In this document: piece by piece, positions 6,663 through 12,408 of the stretch
Position numbering within the stretch: the first letter of the stretch is position 1
How the letters are laid out: every line of letters starts with the position of its first letter
Source: a virus
DNA length: 30,952 nucleotides
Virus record (IMG/VR): IMGVR_UViG_3300020442_002206
Coordinates: 1 to 30,952 of that record
Direction: 5' to 3' (one strand)
Translations under genes and position numbers: made by a program
The notes under the pieces: generated by a model
What the model was told of the DNA's origin: nothing
The model's database searches: none
Seen by the model: the letters and a program-made list of their open reading frames with translations, nothing else

Positions 6663-7273
6663 CTGTAGAAAATATGTGTTCCTATTCTACCAACTAGATC
6701 TAATTGAGGAGCCCAATTAGGACTTACATAAGTGGCGTGGTAGTGTGTCGCACCTTCTGTAACACCTCTAAATTTTCCTTCAGTAACGATCCTGTATGCA
6801 ATTTCCTGTGCTTTACGCCAAGCATCACCGTCTCTAACTTTGTCAGCTTTGCCATCACAATACCAAGAAAATTGGCACATGTTCCTTACAGGATTATACT
6901 TTCGTTGATCGTCGGGGAGATCTGCGTGTTGTTTTGTTTTCCAACTTTCGCGTGTAGGTCCTTGCAAAACTACTTCGCAAATTGTATTTGGATATCTAGC
7001 ATCATTGACACGATTAAGCACTACGTCTGCTGTCGCATACTGTCCAGCTATCGGTTCTGACTTTGCCTCAAAGTATGTATTCATGGCAAGGCAGTACAGC
7101 TCTGGATGACTAGATTCTGTATATAGCTCGCCCTCAACTGCATTCTGCAAAGTAATAGCCGAAGCATATGACATCGGAACAATAATCAATCCCGCCAGTG
7201 CCATGAGGACGAGGCTCGATAACAACCTCATATAATATTTAAACGCATTCCACAAAAACTTAAACTCCAACAT
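6653..7273 (-). CDS. SleB/CwlJ-type cell-wall hydrolase
   Basis: 206 residues. Membrane/signal segment at about 17-37, then a Hydrolase_2 (PF07486) domain: CLAMNTYFEAKSE-x-x-AGQYA at 61-80 (Glu69 presumed catalytic), DVVLNRV, CQFSWYCDG, and GATHYHATYVSPNWA near the end. SleB-like enzymes cleave peptidoglycan glycan strands. The family is frequent in marine T4-like phages and is usually read as an endolysin or lysis auxiliary. ATG 7273 has GAGGAG 6 bases upstream and overlaps the previous stop by one base (TAATG). With the Bax-like gene it forms a two-enzyme cassette. Confidence 0.92.
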   Translation of the reverse strand: MLEFKFLWNAFKYYMRLLSSLVLMALAGLIIVPMSYASAITLQNAVEGELYTESSHPELYCLAMNTYFEAKSEPIAGQYATADVVLNRVNDARYPNTICEVVLQGPTRESWKTKQHADLPDDQRKYNPVRNMCQFSWYCDGKADKVRDGDAWRKAQEIAYRIVTEGKFRGVTEGATHYHATYVSPNWAPQLDLVGRIGTHIFYRWP

Positions 7274-7734
7274 TAGTTTCTCCTCATCTTTGCTATTTCA
7301 GTTGCTTGTTTTGATCCTGTCTTATCATCCTCATCTGCAAAAACAGGAACCATATTTGACTTGTGCATTGTAGCAATGCCTACAAGTTTACGTTCACCTG
7401 TGTATTGTATTGATTCTTTTTTAGTACACGGAGCAAAAGAATGCTCAGAATTCAAACTAGGAATATCATCTGATGGACGTTCCCAAACATTGCCACCTTC
7501 ATGAAGCCAATCAGCTCGTGGTGTAGCTTTTGTTCTCGGTTTGTGTTCGCCACGTGCATAAGCAATGTAATGCTCAAGGTCCATCTGTAAATCATGACAG
7601 CCTATTCTTCGCATCTCTTTGTTATGCTTGTGCATGTCTTGTTGGTATTTGGAAATTTGTGCCAAGGTAAGTTTTTTCTTCTTGGGCTTCTTTGTATTGA
7701 GGGTAGTAAGCCCTCTAGCTAAACTCATAGTCAT
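7273..7734 (-). CDS. Conserved phage protein, unknown function
   Basis: 153 residues, soluble, basic N-terminus (NTKKPKKKKLT). The middle is Pro/Gly-rich and the C-terminus has KLVGIATMHKSNMVPVF followed by acidic residues and a final Ala-Lys-Met-Arg-Arg motif. The GI-x-TMHKSN-x-VPVF pattern recalls a short conserved protein of marine T4-like phages whose role is not known to me. ATG 7734 lies downstream of a clear host-type promoter (7768-7796), suggesting early expression; AGGAG is 10 bases upstream of the start. It is the first gene of a unit with the two peptidoglycan hydrolases. Confidence 0.75.
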   Translation of the reverse strand: MTMSLARGLTTLNTKKPKKKKLTLAQISKYQQDMHKHNKEMRRIGCHDLQMDLEHYIAYARGEHKPRTKATPRADWLHEGGNVWERPSDDIPSLNSEHSFAPCTKKESIQYTGERKLVGIATMHKSNMVPVFADEDDKTGSKQATEIAKMRRN

Positions 7735-7767
7735 TTGTGCCTATCTCCTGCCTTAATGTTTAAATAC

Positions 7768-7796
7768 ATTTTAACAGAAGAAGGCACAGATGTCAA
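7768..7796 (-). promoter_or_regulatory. Host-type promoter
   Basis: Minus strand: -35 TTGACA (7791-7796), 17-base spacer, -10 TAAAAT (7768-7773), upstream of the gene starting at 7734. Confidence 0.78.
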
Positions 7797-7815
7797 GTTG
7801 ATTTGGTAAAGTTAA

Positions 7816-8073
7816 TTACGCGAATACTCTTCTTCTAGAGATTGTGTATTCGTTTACTGGTCTGCCTACCATACCTGTGTGAATTGGTTTTGATTTTACA
7901 TTAAAACCATTATCTCTTAGTTCAGAGATTCTTGCACCCGGTGACATAGCATCAAGTTTTTCAGTCAAACCTTCTAATGTGAAAGTTTTACCAGTACCCC
8001 AGTATTTTGCTAGGATTTGTTGATTCTGAGAACCTACTCTGTAGTAAGTTGAACCTTTGTTAGTTGTTGCCAT
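7816..8073 (-). CDS. Small helix-turn-helix (HTH_39-like) protein
   Basis: 85 residues from ATG 8073, chosen because AAGGAGG lies 4 bases upstream; a longer in-frame ORF to 8142 runs through a terminator hairpin and was rejected. The core (QNQQILAKYWGTGKTFTLEG ... ARISELRDNGFNV ... GRPVNEYTIS) looks like the winged-helix HTH_39 type: A-R-I-S-E-L-R-x-x-G as recognition helix followed by a beta wing. This suggests DNA binding and a regulatory role; targets unknown. Its leader contains a host-type promoter and a terminator-like hairpin just before the ribosome-binding site, which may mean attenuation (see findings). Confidence 0.8.
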   Translation of the reverse strand: MATTNKGSTYYRVGSQNQQILAKYWGTGKTFTLEGLTEKLDAMSPGARISELRDNGFNVKSKPIHTGMVGRPVNEYTISRRRVFA

Positions 8074-8088
8074 ATGGCCTCCTTTATT

Positions 8089-8113
8089 AAAAAAAGAGCT
8101 CAAAAGAGCTCCT
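8089..8113 (-). terminator. Rho-independent terminator or attenuator
   Basis: On the minus strand, stem AGGAGCTC/GAGCTCTT (core GAGCTC repeated at 8106-8111 and 8096-8101), loop TTTT, followed by a run of seven T. It could end transcripts from the 8190-9945 genes; it also lies in the leader of the HTH gene, 5 bases before its ribosome-binding site. Confidence 0.75.
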
Positions 8114-8151
8114 GTGTTTTTTAGTCTATCTTTTATAAACATAATAAAACA

Positions 8152-8180
8152 AATATATAATAAAATGCGGATTTTGTCAA
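8152..8180 (-). promoter_or_regulatory. Host-type promoter for HTH gene
   Basis: Minus strand: -35 TTGACA (8175-8180), 17-base spacer, -10 TATATT (8152-8157). Predicted start near 8145, upstream of the hairpin at 8089-8113. Confidence 0.75.
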
Positions 8181-8189
8181 CTGTTTTGG

Positions 8190-8444
8190 CTAAACAGATA
8201 CTTCGCCGTTAATTGCACTGTCCAATTCTTTCTTTTCAACACAAACAACATTGGTTATTTTTCTAGGTTTTCCATAATCTTTAAGCAATTGGTCCACTAA
8301 AAGTGGATAAACCATTGGATCAGTGATATCAGCACTACATTGATCGTAGTTGTCGTAGGTTGGATTGGTAAAGATGTAAAGGTCTCTACCTCCGTCTATG
8401 TCTAAAGGACTTAGAGCAAACACTACGACAATAAACCATGTCAT
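8190..8444 (-). CDS. Small secreted or membrane-tethered protein
   Basis: 84 residues, no named family. A short N-terminal hydrophobic stretch (MTWFIVVVFALSPL) looks like a signal sequence; the mature part contains YDNYDQCSADI and VVCVEKKEL. The two Cys, roughly 32 residues apart, could form a periplasmic disulfide. The same layout (hydrophobic start, F/Y-D-x-C, LL in the middle, late Cys) appears in the next gene upstream, so the two may be paralogues. ATG overlaps the previous stop (ATGA). Confidence 0.6.
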   Translation of the reverse strand: MTWFIVVVFALSPLDIDGGRDLYIFTNPTYDNYDQCSADITDPMVYPLLVDQLLKDYGKPRKITNVVCVEKKELDSAINGEVSV

Positions 8445-8734
8445 GGCGATTCTTTTTGATACATGACCTTTTGTCCAATTACCTTAGGATCTTTTTGGTT
8501 CATGTCCATTTCAACCATTGCACAAGATAGGTAATCAACTTCCATTTGTGCATTGTAAGTTTGTTTGGCATGGTTAAGCAAACCGTTTAATATTTCTGCT
8601 TGATATTCGTTATAGAATATTGTGCATTTATCAAAGGTTGGAAACTGTAACTGCCAGCTATATAGATTTTCTGTTTTGGTAGGATTTTCAGCATAAATTA
8701 TAGTTGCTAAAAATATTACGACTATTGTCTTCAT
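8441..8734 (-). CDS. Small secreted protein
   Basis: 97 residues with a signal-like N-terminus (MKTIVVIFLATIIYAE; cleavage likely after Ala15). The mature part has FPTFDKCTIFYNEY, a central LLNHAKQ and DYLSCAMVEM, i.e. two Cys about 33 residues apart. Similar architecture to the 84-residue neighbour at 8190-8444. Its ATG overlaps the nuclease stop (ATGA), and the three genes are clearly one translational unit. Function unknown. Confidence 0.62.
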   Translation of the reverse strand: MKTIVVIFLATIIYAENPTKTENLYSWQLQFPTFDKCTIFYNEYQAEILNGLLNHAKQTYNAQMEVDYLSCAMVEMDMNQKDPKVIGQKVMYQKESP

Positions 8735-9174
8735 ATTTGAACTTTACCTTCTGCTATGAGTCTTTCACGATTTTTAAGATGGGCTTCTTTAACATCGTCT
8801 TTAGACTGGCCATGGTATGCGACTGCATACCCTTCATTAATAAGTATCTCTGTAGCCCTTGATTTGTCGCCGTTTTGGTCCACAAAAAAGTCTCCAAGAA
8901 TACGTCCGAACTTCCCACGACTATCTTCTCCACTACGATCAATTTCTGTTTTAAGAATCTGCATTGAACCAACCGGCATAAGTTCTTTCAACCTTGCTTT
9001 GGATGCTAAACCAAACTTCTTCTCAACTTTATCTCTTGTTCTAGATTCTGGAGTGTCTATGCCCATCATTCTTACTCGCTCTCTGTGCATCCACATACCA
9101 AAGCCTAGATCTATGTCAATGTCAACGGTATCTCCGTCAACCACTCTTAGTATTTTACATTTATATTCGTACAT
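8731..9174 (-). CDS. Staphylococcal-nuclease-like (thermonuclease) protein
   Basis: 147 residues, SNase domain (PF00565). Visible motifs: VVDGDTVDIDIDLG at 11-24, ERVRMMGIDTPESR at 32-45 and GKFGRILG at 87-94. The catalytic positions of S. aureus nuclease (R35, E43, R87) correspond to R35, E43 and R91, so the active site seems intact; the VDGD/DTP acidic residues would bind Ca2+. No signal peptide, unlike the secreted enzymes, so it probably works on DNA or RNA in the cytoplasm, for example host genome breakdown (inference). ATG 9174 has AAGGAG 5 bases upstream. SNase-like genes are frequent in marine T4-like phages. Confidence 0.93.
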   Translation of the reverse strand: MYEYKCKILRVVDGDTVDIDIDLGFGMWMHRERVRMMGIDTPESRTRDKVEKKFGLASKARLKELMPVGSMQILKTEIDRSGEDSRGKFGRILGDFFVDQNGDKSRATEILINEGYAVAYHGQSKDDVKEAHLKNRERLIAEGKVQI

Positions 9175-9183
9175 AATATCTCC

Positions 9184-9570
9184 TTATCCTATTATTACTA
9201 ATGTCGGTTCACCTGATATTACACTTACTATTACACTTGCAAATGCCCAAAGCAGTAGTGCATAGCCTACCCACCAATACCATGCTTTTCCTTCTAGAAA
9301 TTTTGCTGTTGCTTTTTTAGTCCCTAGAGGATCTTTGCTTGCCGCCCAAGCAAATAGTTTGTCTTTATTATTGAATGGCGGAACTTTCCAAAGTATGACA
9401 GGAATCATTAATAACATAATCCATCCGTCATCATTCCATCCTGCGTATGCTCCAAATAAGCACAAAGGTATCATATAGTAACCTATGTACTGTCTTAAGT
9501 GTTCTCTAAAATAAATGCCAAGACCTAATATTGTTACGCAAGTAAGTCCAAGCCAAAAAAGGAACATCAT
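9184..9570 (-). CDS. Membrane protein, unknown function
   Basis: 128 residues with three or four predicted membrane segments (about 1-20, 30-44, 50-62 and 96-125) and a short positively charged loop between the second and third. W-rich (GWNDDGWIM; KAWYWWVGYALLLWAF). ATG 9570 overlaps the preceding stop as ATGA. Could be an inner-membrane protein such as a holin-type or immunity protein, but nothing specific is recognisable. Confidence 0.65.
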   Translation of the reverse strand: MMFLFWLGLTCVTILGLGIYFREHLRQYIGYYMIPLCLFGAYAGWNDDGWIMLLMIPVILWKVPPFNNKDKLFAWAASKDPLGTKKATAKFLEGKAWYWWVGYALLLWAFASVIVSVISGEPTLVIIG

Positions 9571-9761
9571 TTTCTTTTGTCCAATATGTCTTTCATTACA
9601 TTTGTTGCTGTATTAGTAAAGAACCTAGGTGCAACACTGTGTATAATTAAAGCTGGTACTAATAATTGTAATTTTACTGCTGTTTTTAGAGCTTGCTTCA
9701 TATGTTGCAAAGGCGTCTCTCCCACGTCTTTTAAATGGGCTTTGCACTGTTTACTCAGCAT
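9567..9761 (-). CDS. DUF6356-like small protein
   Basis: 64 residues. The pattern HLKDVGETPLQHMKQALKTA ... HSVAPRFFTNTATNVMKDI fits the small DUF6356 family (H-L-x-x-x-G-x-x-x-x-H-x-x-x-A ... H-x-x-x-P-x-x-F), with a hydrophobic central helix that may be membrane-associated. The function of the family is unknown. The ATG at 9761 overlaps the end of the preceding small membrane protein gene by 11 bases. Confidence 0.68.
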   Translation of the reverse strand: MLSKQCKAHLKDVGETPLQHMKQALKTAVKLQLLVPALIIHSVAPRFFTNTATNVMKDILDKRK

Positions 9762-9945
9762 CGAACATACTCATTAGTTCAGGACCAAACACACTGGCCG
9801 CCCATCCTAAGGCACATATAGTTACAACACCTAATACCAACCATTTCATTTTGAAATCATCTACAGTCATCTTTAATGCAATTAATTCGTTTCCAAGGAT
9901 TCTAACAGCCACTTCTAGCTTACCTTGATCATCTGGTTTACTCAT
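9751..9945 (-). CDS. Small single-pass membrane protein
   Basis: 64 residues: a soluble N-terminal helix (KLEVAVRILGNELIALKMTV), then a membrane segment at about 34-52 (WLVLGVVTICALGWAASVFG) and a short acidic tail. Helix-then-TM layout recalls XhlA/holin-associated proteins and small conserved phage membrane proteins; no precise family. ATG 9945 has GGGAG 6 bases upstream, and the preceding small gene ends 2 bases earlier. Confidence 0.65.
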   Translation of the reverse strand: MSKPDDQGKLEVAVRILGNELIALKMTVDDFKMKWLVLGVVTICALGWAASVFGPELMSMFDAE

Positions 9946-9947
9946 TT

Positions 9948-10091
9948 TTATCTCCCTTGTCCGCGATAAACTTTGTAGCTTCTTCGCTTGCTTTTGTTCA
10001 TTGAGCTCGTCTTTGTCATTGATTTGCTTCCACCAATGCTTGTCTTTTTACGAACTGGCTCATGCTGTGAGGTGCTAAACATCTTTGCCAT
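9948..10091 (-). CDS. Small basic protein
   Basis: 47 residues, found by reading the minus strand from ATG 10091 (GGAG 7 bases upstream) to TAA at 9948-9950. Very basic and Ser-rich: starts MAKMFSTSQHEPVRKKTSIG and ends KRRSYKVYRGQGR. Nucleic-acid binding or a virion-internal role is possible. A late-type motif CATAAATA lies 25 bases upstream, so it is probably a late gene and the first of the 8190-10091 series. Short but well supported by start signal, spacing to the next gene (2 bases) and promoter. Confidence 0.68.
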   Translation of the reverse strand: MAKMFSTSQHEPVRKKTSIGGSKSMTKTSSMNKSKRRSYKVYRGQGR

Positions 10092-10116
10092 CTTACTTCT
10101 CCATATTATATACGTA

Positions 10117-10124
10117 TATTTATG
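10117..10124 (-). promoter_or_regulatory. Late promoter-like CATAAATA (minus)
   Basis: CATAAATA on the minus strand 25 bases before the ATG of the 47-residue basic protein; half of a divergent late-type promoter pair with 10132-10139. Confidence 0.55.
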
Positions 10125-10131
10125 ATAAAAT

Positions 10132-10139
10132 AATAAATA
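10132..10139 (+). promoter_or_regulatory. Late promoter-like AATAAATA (plus)
   Basis: AATAAATA on the plus strand, 18 bases before the ATG at 10158, with AAAGGAA between. Back-to-back with the minus-strand motif at 10117-10124. Confidence 0.5.
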
Positions 10140-10157
10140 AACCCAAAAGGAATATCA

Positions 10158-10361
10158 ATGTCAAAAAACAGAATATTTAAGTTCACTGACGGAGAAGAAA
10201 TAAAAGAAGTAACTGCACTAGGTTGGAAGAAAGCTGTAAAGTCTTTTCAAAGCGGAGCCAAAGCAACTGAGACTGTTGTAAGTTGGATTGGTAAAAAGGG
10301 TAAAGAAATGACAAAGCGTGTAAGACTGCCAATAGGGCGTTCAAAGAAGATAGGAAGATAA
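10158..10361 (+). CDS. Small basic protein, unknown function
   Basis: 67 residues, strongly basic C-terminus (GKKGKEMTKRVRLPIGRSKK). The N-terminal part (FKFTDGEEIKEVTALGWKKA) could be a small beta-hairpin plus helix. Not recognised. AAAGGAA 8 bases upstream of ATG 10158. First of three tightly packed plus-strand genes in an otherwise minus-strand region; two small DNA- or RNA-binding-like products in a row suggest a late, virion-related unit (inference). Confidence 0.65.
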   Translation: MSKNRIFKFTDGEEIKEVTALGWKKAVKSFQSGAKATETVVSWIGKKGKEMTKRVRLPIGRSKKIGR

Positions 10362-10362
10362 T

Positions 10363-10560
10363 ATGGCTGGTATAAAACAAAGAGGTCCCATTTCAGTACA
10401 TCATAAGAAAACTGTGATTAGAGACGGTGAAGCTATTGAAATCAAACCAGTTAGGTATTATGGTCCTGGAAGCAATGGTCGTATGTGTGGTGCTTTTGCA
10501 GACACAGGTGAAATGATATTAGGAGCAAATGGTATTCCAAAACCTTTTAGGAGTATCTAA
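10363..10560 (+). CDS. Small protein, unknown function
   Basis: 65 residues. Beta-rich, Gly-rich sequence (MAGIKQRGPISVHHKKTVIR ... RYYGPGSNGRMCGAFADTGE). No family recognised. AGGAAG 5 bases upstream of ATG 10363, one base after the previous stop. Confidence 0.65.
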   Translation: MAGIKQRGPISVHHKKTVIRDGEAIEIKPVRYYGPGSNGRMCGAFADTGEMILGANGIPKPFRSI

Positions 10561-10703
10561 TGAGCTTGGGACTGAGAAAGTTTATCGTAAGATTGAGAAT
10601 GTTTTACGCTGACATTCGAGGGCATCATGGTAAGCGTTGGAATTATGAACCTTCCGAACACTACATGGGCATGAAAAGAAGTCAAAAAAATAGGCCGCGA
10701 TAA
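10560..10703 (+). CDS. Small basic protein
   Basis: 47 residues, start ATG 10560 overlapping the preceding stop (TAATG) with AGGAG 5 bases upstream. Sequence is basic and aromatic (MSLGLRKFIVRLRMFYADIR ... HHGKRWNYEPSEHY). The 3' end (TAA at 10701-10703) lies inside the terminator hairpin of the convergent porin unit. Unknown function; short but has clean start signals. Confidence 0.58.
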   Translation: MSLGLRKFIVRLRMFYADIRGHHGKRWNYEPSEHYMGMKRSQKNRPR

Positions 10704-10713
10704 ACACGGCCTA
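10684..10713 (-). terminator. Rho-independent terminator of porin/tmRNA unit
   Basis: Minus strand: stem TAGGCCG (10707-10713) / CGGCCTA (10691-10697), 9-base loop, followed by seven T (10684-10690). It lies 9 bases beyond the porin stop. On the plus strand the hairpin is followed by AATTCAAATTT, so it may also slow plus-strand transcripts. Confidence 0.85.
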
Positions 10714-10721
10714 ATTCAAAT

Positions 10722-11768
10722 TTAGAATTTAATTTTAATAGAACCTAACACCTTCTGATCATTGTCAGTGTGGGCACCAGTAAATGTATTTGTCTGCTCA
10801 GTATCATGTAGATATACACCAGCTTCAAAGTTTTGGCCGTCGTTAATTGCTACATCATATACTAAACCATAGTACATACCTGAATTACCAAGGTCGTCAT
10901 TTTCCATCTTGTGTACTGCGGCACTAAAGTTATCGTTGATCATGTACATTAATCCATAATCCCAACGGTCTGCTTCAGTGTAAGTACCTGTGTCTTTGTC
11001 GTCCCATTTTTCAATACCCCAAATTACAGGAGCACCAAATCTATGTAACGAACCACCAATTGCAAATCCTTCTTGATTGGTTTTCTTTGAATAACCAGAA
11101 GCACTTTCTGGAGATCTAATCGTCATATATGAAACATCAGCATATCCCATAAGGCTTACTGTTGCAGTTCCATACCATGTGTCTTGATTAGTATCACGTC
11201 CAATAGATACACCCCAAGGAGTTTCTCTACTTAAACCATAGGTATCGAAGTCCATCTCGTTATTCTTTTCCCAATCCCAACCACCAAAGGCTAGAACTGT
11301 TTTTTCGTTGTGATCAATTCTATGATTGGATTGAGTGTAAATTAATGGTACACTAATTTTTGGAGTCTTACTAAATCCTAATCTTTGAGCGTCTGTTTCG
11401 CCAACAAAAAATCTAGCATTATCATTACCAAATCCAATTTGTTTTTCAACAAGCTCATTGTTTTTTGTTGTGTCTAATGAATAGTGGCTGTCTAATCTCA
11501 TAGAACCACCGGCCCAATCTACACCCAACGGATTTTCCGGTAGGTCGTTTTGAATTCCCAAAATAAATTCTGATCTTCCATCCCAACCTGAATCATAAGT
11601 CTTATCATCATAATATGCTTCGATGTTACCATTTAAAAACATACCATCAGGTAAAGACAATGCTTTAGATTCAAGTTCTGCTACCCTCTCTTCTAAAGTT
11701 TCGGCGTGTGCGGTTCCGAGCGTTAAAACAGCCAGAAACACTACACCAATTATTGTAGTTATTTTCAT
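10722..11768 (-). CDS. Outer-membrane porin-like beta-barrel protein
   Basis: 348 residues. Signal peptide at 1-22 (cleavage AHA|ET), a short coiled coil (TLEERVAELESKAL) as in trimeric porins with N-terminal anchors, then alternating amphipathic strands with aromatic girdles (GNIEAYYDDKTYDSGWDGR; DVSYMTIRSPES; AGVYLHDTEQ) and a C-terminal strand ending in Phe (GSIKIKF), the BamA-recognised signature of outer-membrane beta-barrels. Best read as a gram-negative porin (Porin_4/OmpC-like) of about 16 strands. ATG 11768 has AAAGGAAA upstream. It follows the tmRNA on the same strand and is closed by a strong terminator. Porins in phages can change permeability or block superinfection; substrate unknown. 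Confidence 0.85.
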   Translation of the reverse strand: MKITTIIGVVFLAVLTLGTAHAETLEERVAELESKALSLPDGMFLNGNIEAYYDDKTYDSGWDGRSEFILGIQNDLPENPLGVDWAGGSMRLDSHYSLDTTKNNELVEKQIGFGNDNARFFVGETDAQRLGFSKTPKISVPLIYTQSNHRIDHNEKTVLAFGGWDWEKNNEMDFDTYGLSRETPWGVSIGRDTNQDTWYGTATVSLMGYADVSYMTIRSPESASGYSKKTNQEGFAIGGSLHRFGAPVIWGIEKWDDKDTGTYTEADRWDYGLMYMINDNFSAAVHKMENDDLGNSGMYYGLVYDVAINDGQNFEAGVYLHDTEQTNTFTGAHTDNDQKVLGSIKIKF

Positions 11769-11805
11769 TGATTATTTCCTTTTATATCGATATAATTACT
11801 TTACT

Positions 11806-11829
11806 TTGTCTGTTTAAAGTTCCAGACAA
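11806..11829 (-). other. Hairpin between tmRNA and porin gene
   Basis: Perfect 7-bp inverted repeat TTGTCTG/CAGACAA with a 10-base loop (minus strand 11823-11829 and 11806-11812). No T-run follows, so it is not a typical terminator. It may mark a processing site between the tmRNA and the porin mRNA; the 76 bases from here to the porin ATG show no clear promoter. Confidence 0.5.
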
Positions 11830-11844
11830 GTTACTTATCTCTTT

Positions 11845-12198
11845 TGCAATTATTGATTGTAAATGTGGTCCGTTCTGTTGCTAGGTGGACCAAGCCCCGA
11901 GTGATTACGCCGCGATGGCGAAATCCTCATTCACGTATTTTCTCGCATTAGAAAAATCTACGAAAGAAAATACGTTAGATGCATTATCGTTTGCATTTAT
12001 AACGTTTGTTCGCGTTAACCGAGCTTACATCCGGACAACTCCACTCTTCTACTAATCTGTCAGTCGATCCTAGTTCAGGCCCATCATAATTACTCTACGC
12101 CGTAAATTTGTAGTTTTTACGCTACAGAGTAATTATGGTGGACCTGCTGGGTACTGCCCCCAGGTCCTGTCCAGCGTTTGAATTGCTTCAACGTTGCA
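11845..12198 (-). ncRNA. ssrA: Circularly permuted (two-piece) tmRNA
   Basis: Rescues stalled ribosomes by trans-translation. Order on the minus strand is permuted as in alphaproteobacteria: acceptor piece first, then coding piece. Acceptor piece: T-arm stem 12147-12151/12159-12163 with 7-base loop, and 3' end CAGGTCC-A-CCA (12136-12146). An intervening segment (12083-12135) carries a 12-bp hairpin (12085-12096/12126-12137) and should be cut out. Coding piece: 5' end GGGCCTG (12076-12082) pairs with CAGGTCC to make the 7-bp acceptor stem, then CTAGGATCGAC (D-arm-like). TTGTCCGG (12031-12038) pairs with CTGGACAG (12167-12174) as P2. The tag frame runs 11994 to TAA 11905-11907, 29 residues starting ANDNAS and ending DFAIAA; an 11-bp stem (11933-11943/11965-11975) lies in the tag, and another hairpin is at 11866-11892. 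Outer ends are approximate. Confidence 0.93.
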
Positions 12199-12204
12199 TG
12201 TATA

Positions 12205-12233
12205 TTTATAGCAGATAAACTATGATTTGTCAA
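12205..12233 (-). promoter_or_regulatory. Host-type promoter for tmRNA; overlaps a TATAAATA late motif
   Basis: Minus strand: -35 TTGACA (12228-12233), 17-base spacer, -10 TATAAA (12205-12210). The same bases plus two more spell TATAAATA (12203-12210), the exact T4 late consensus, so the element could serve both host RNA polymerase early and phage-modified polymerase late. Predicted start about 12198. Confidence 0.8.
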
Positions 12234-12408
12234 GAAAAGATTTGTATGCTTCTTCGAAACCTTCTTCTTTTATGTATCCTTCTTCGTTATGCCATAGGCG
12301 TTTGAAGTATCCATCATATGAACTTCTAATAGTTTCTTCTGAAGTGTTTAAGTGTCCCTTCACCATCCAAAAAAGTCTACATGCTTCTTTGAGAGACACC
12401 TGCGTCAT
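12220..12408 (-). CDS. Small protein, unknown function
   Basis: 62 residues from ATG 12408, which overlaps the stop of the DUF3307-like gene as ATGA; a longer in-frame start (12450) would sit deeper in that gene without support. Soluble, helical and charged (SLKEACRLFWMVKGHLNTSE ... KEEGFEEAYKSFLDKS). No family recognised. The -35 of the tmRNA promoter overlaps its 3' end. Confidence 0.6.
   Translation of the reverse strand: MTQVSLKEACRLFWMVKGHLNTSEETIRSSYDGYFKRLWHNEEGYIKEEGFEEAYKSFLDKS

Noticed and set aside
8074-8142. Longer N-terminus for the HTH protein
   Set aside because: It would translate through the terminator hairpin and bypass the AAGGAGG site directly before ATG 8073.
8756-9265. 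Plus-strand open frame of 169 codons opposite the SNase gene
   Set aside because: Antisense shadow of a nuclease with intact catalytic residues; Ser/Pro/Ile-rich translation typical of a reversed AT-rich gene.
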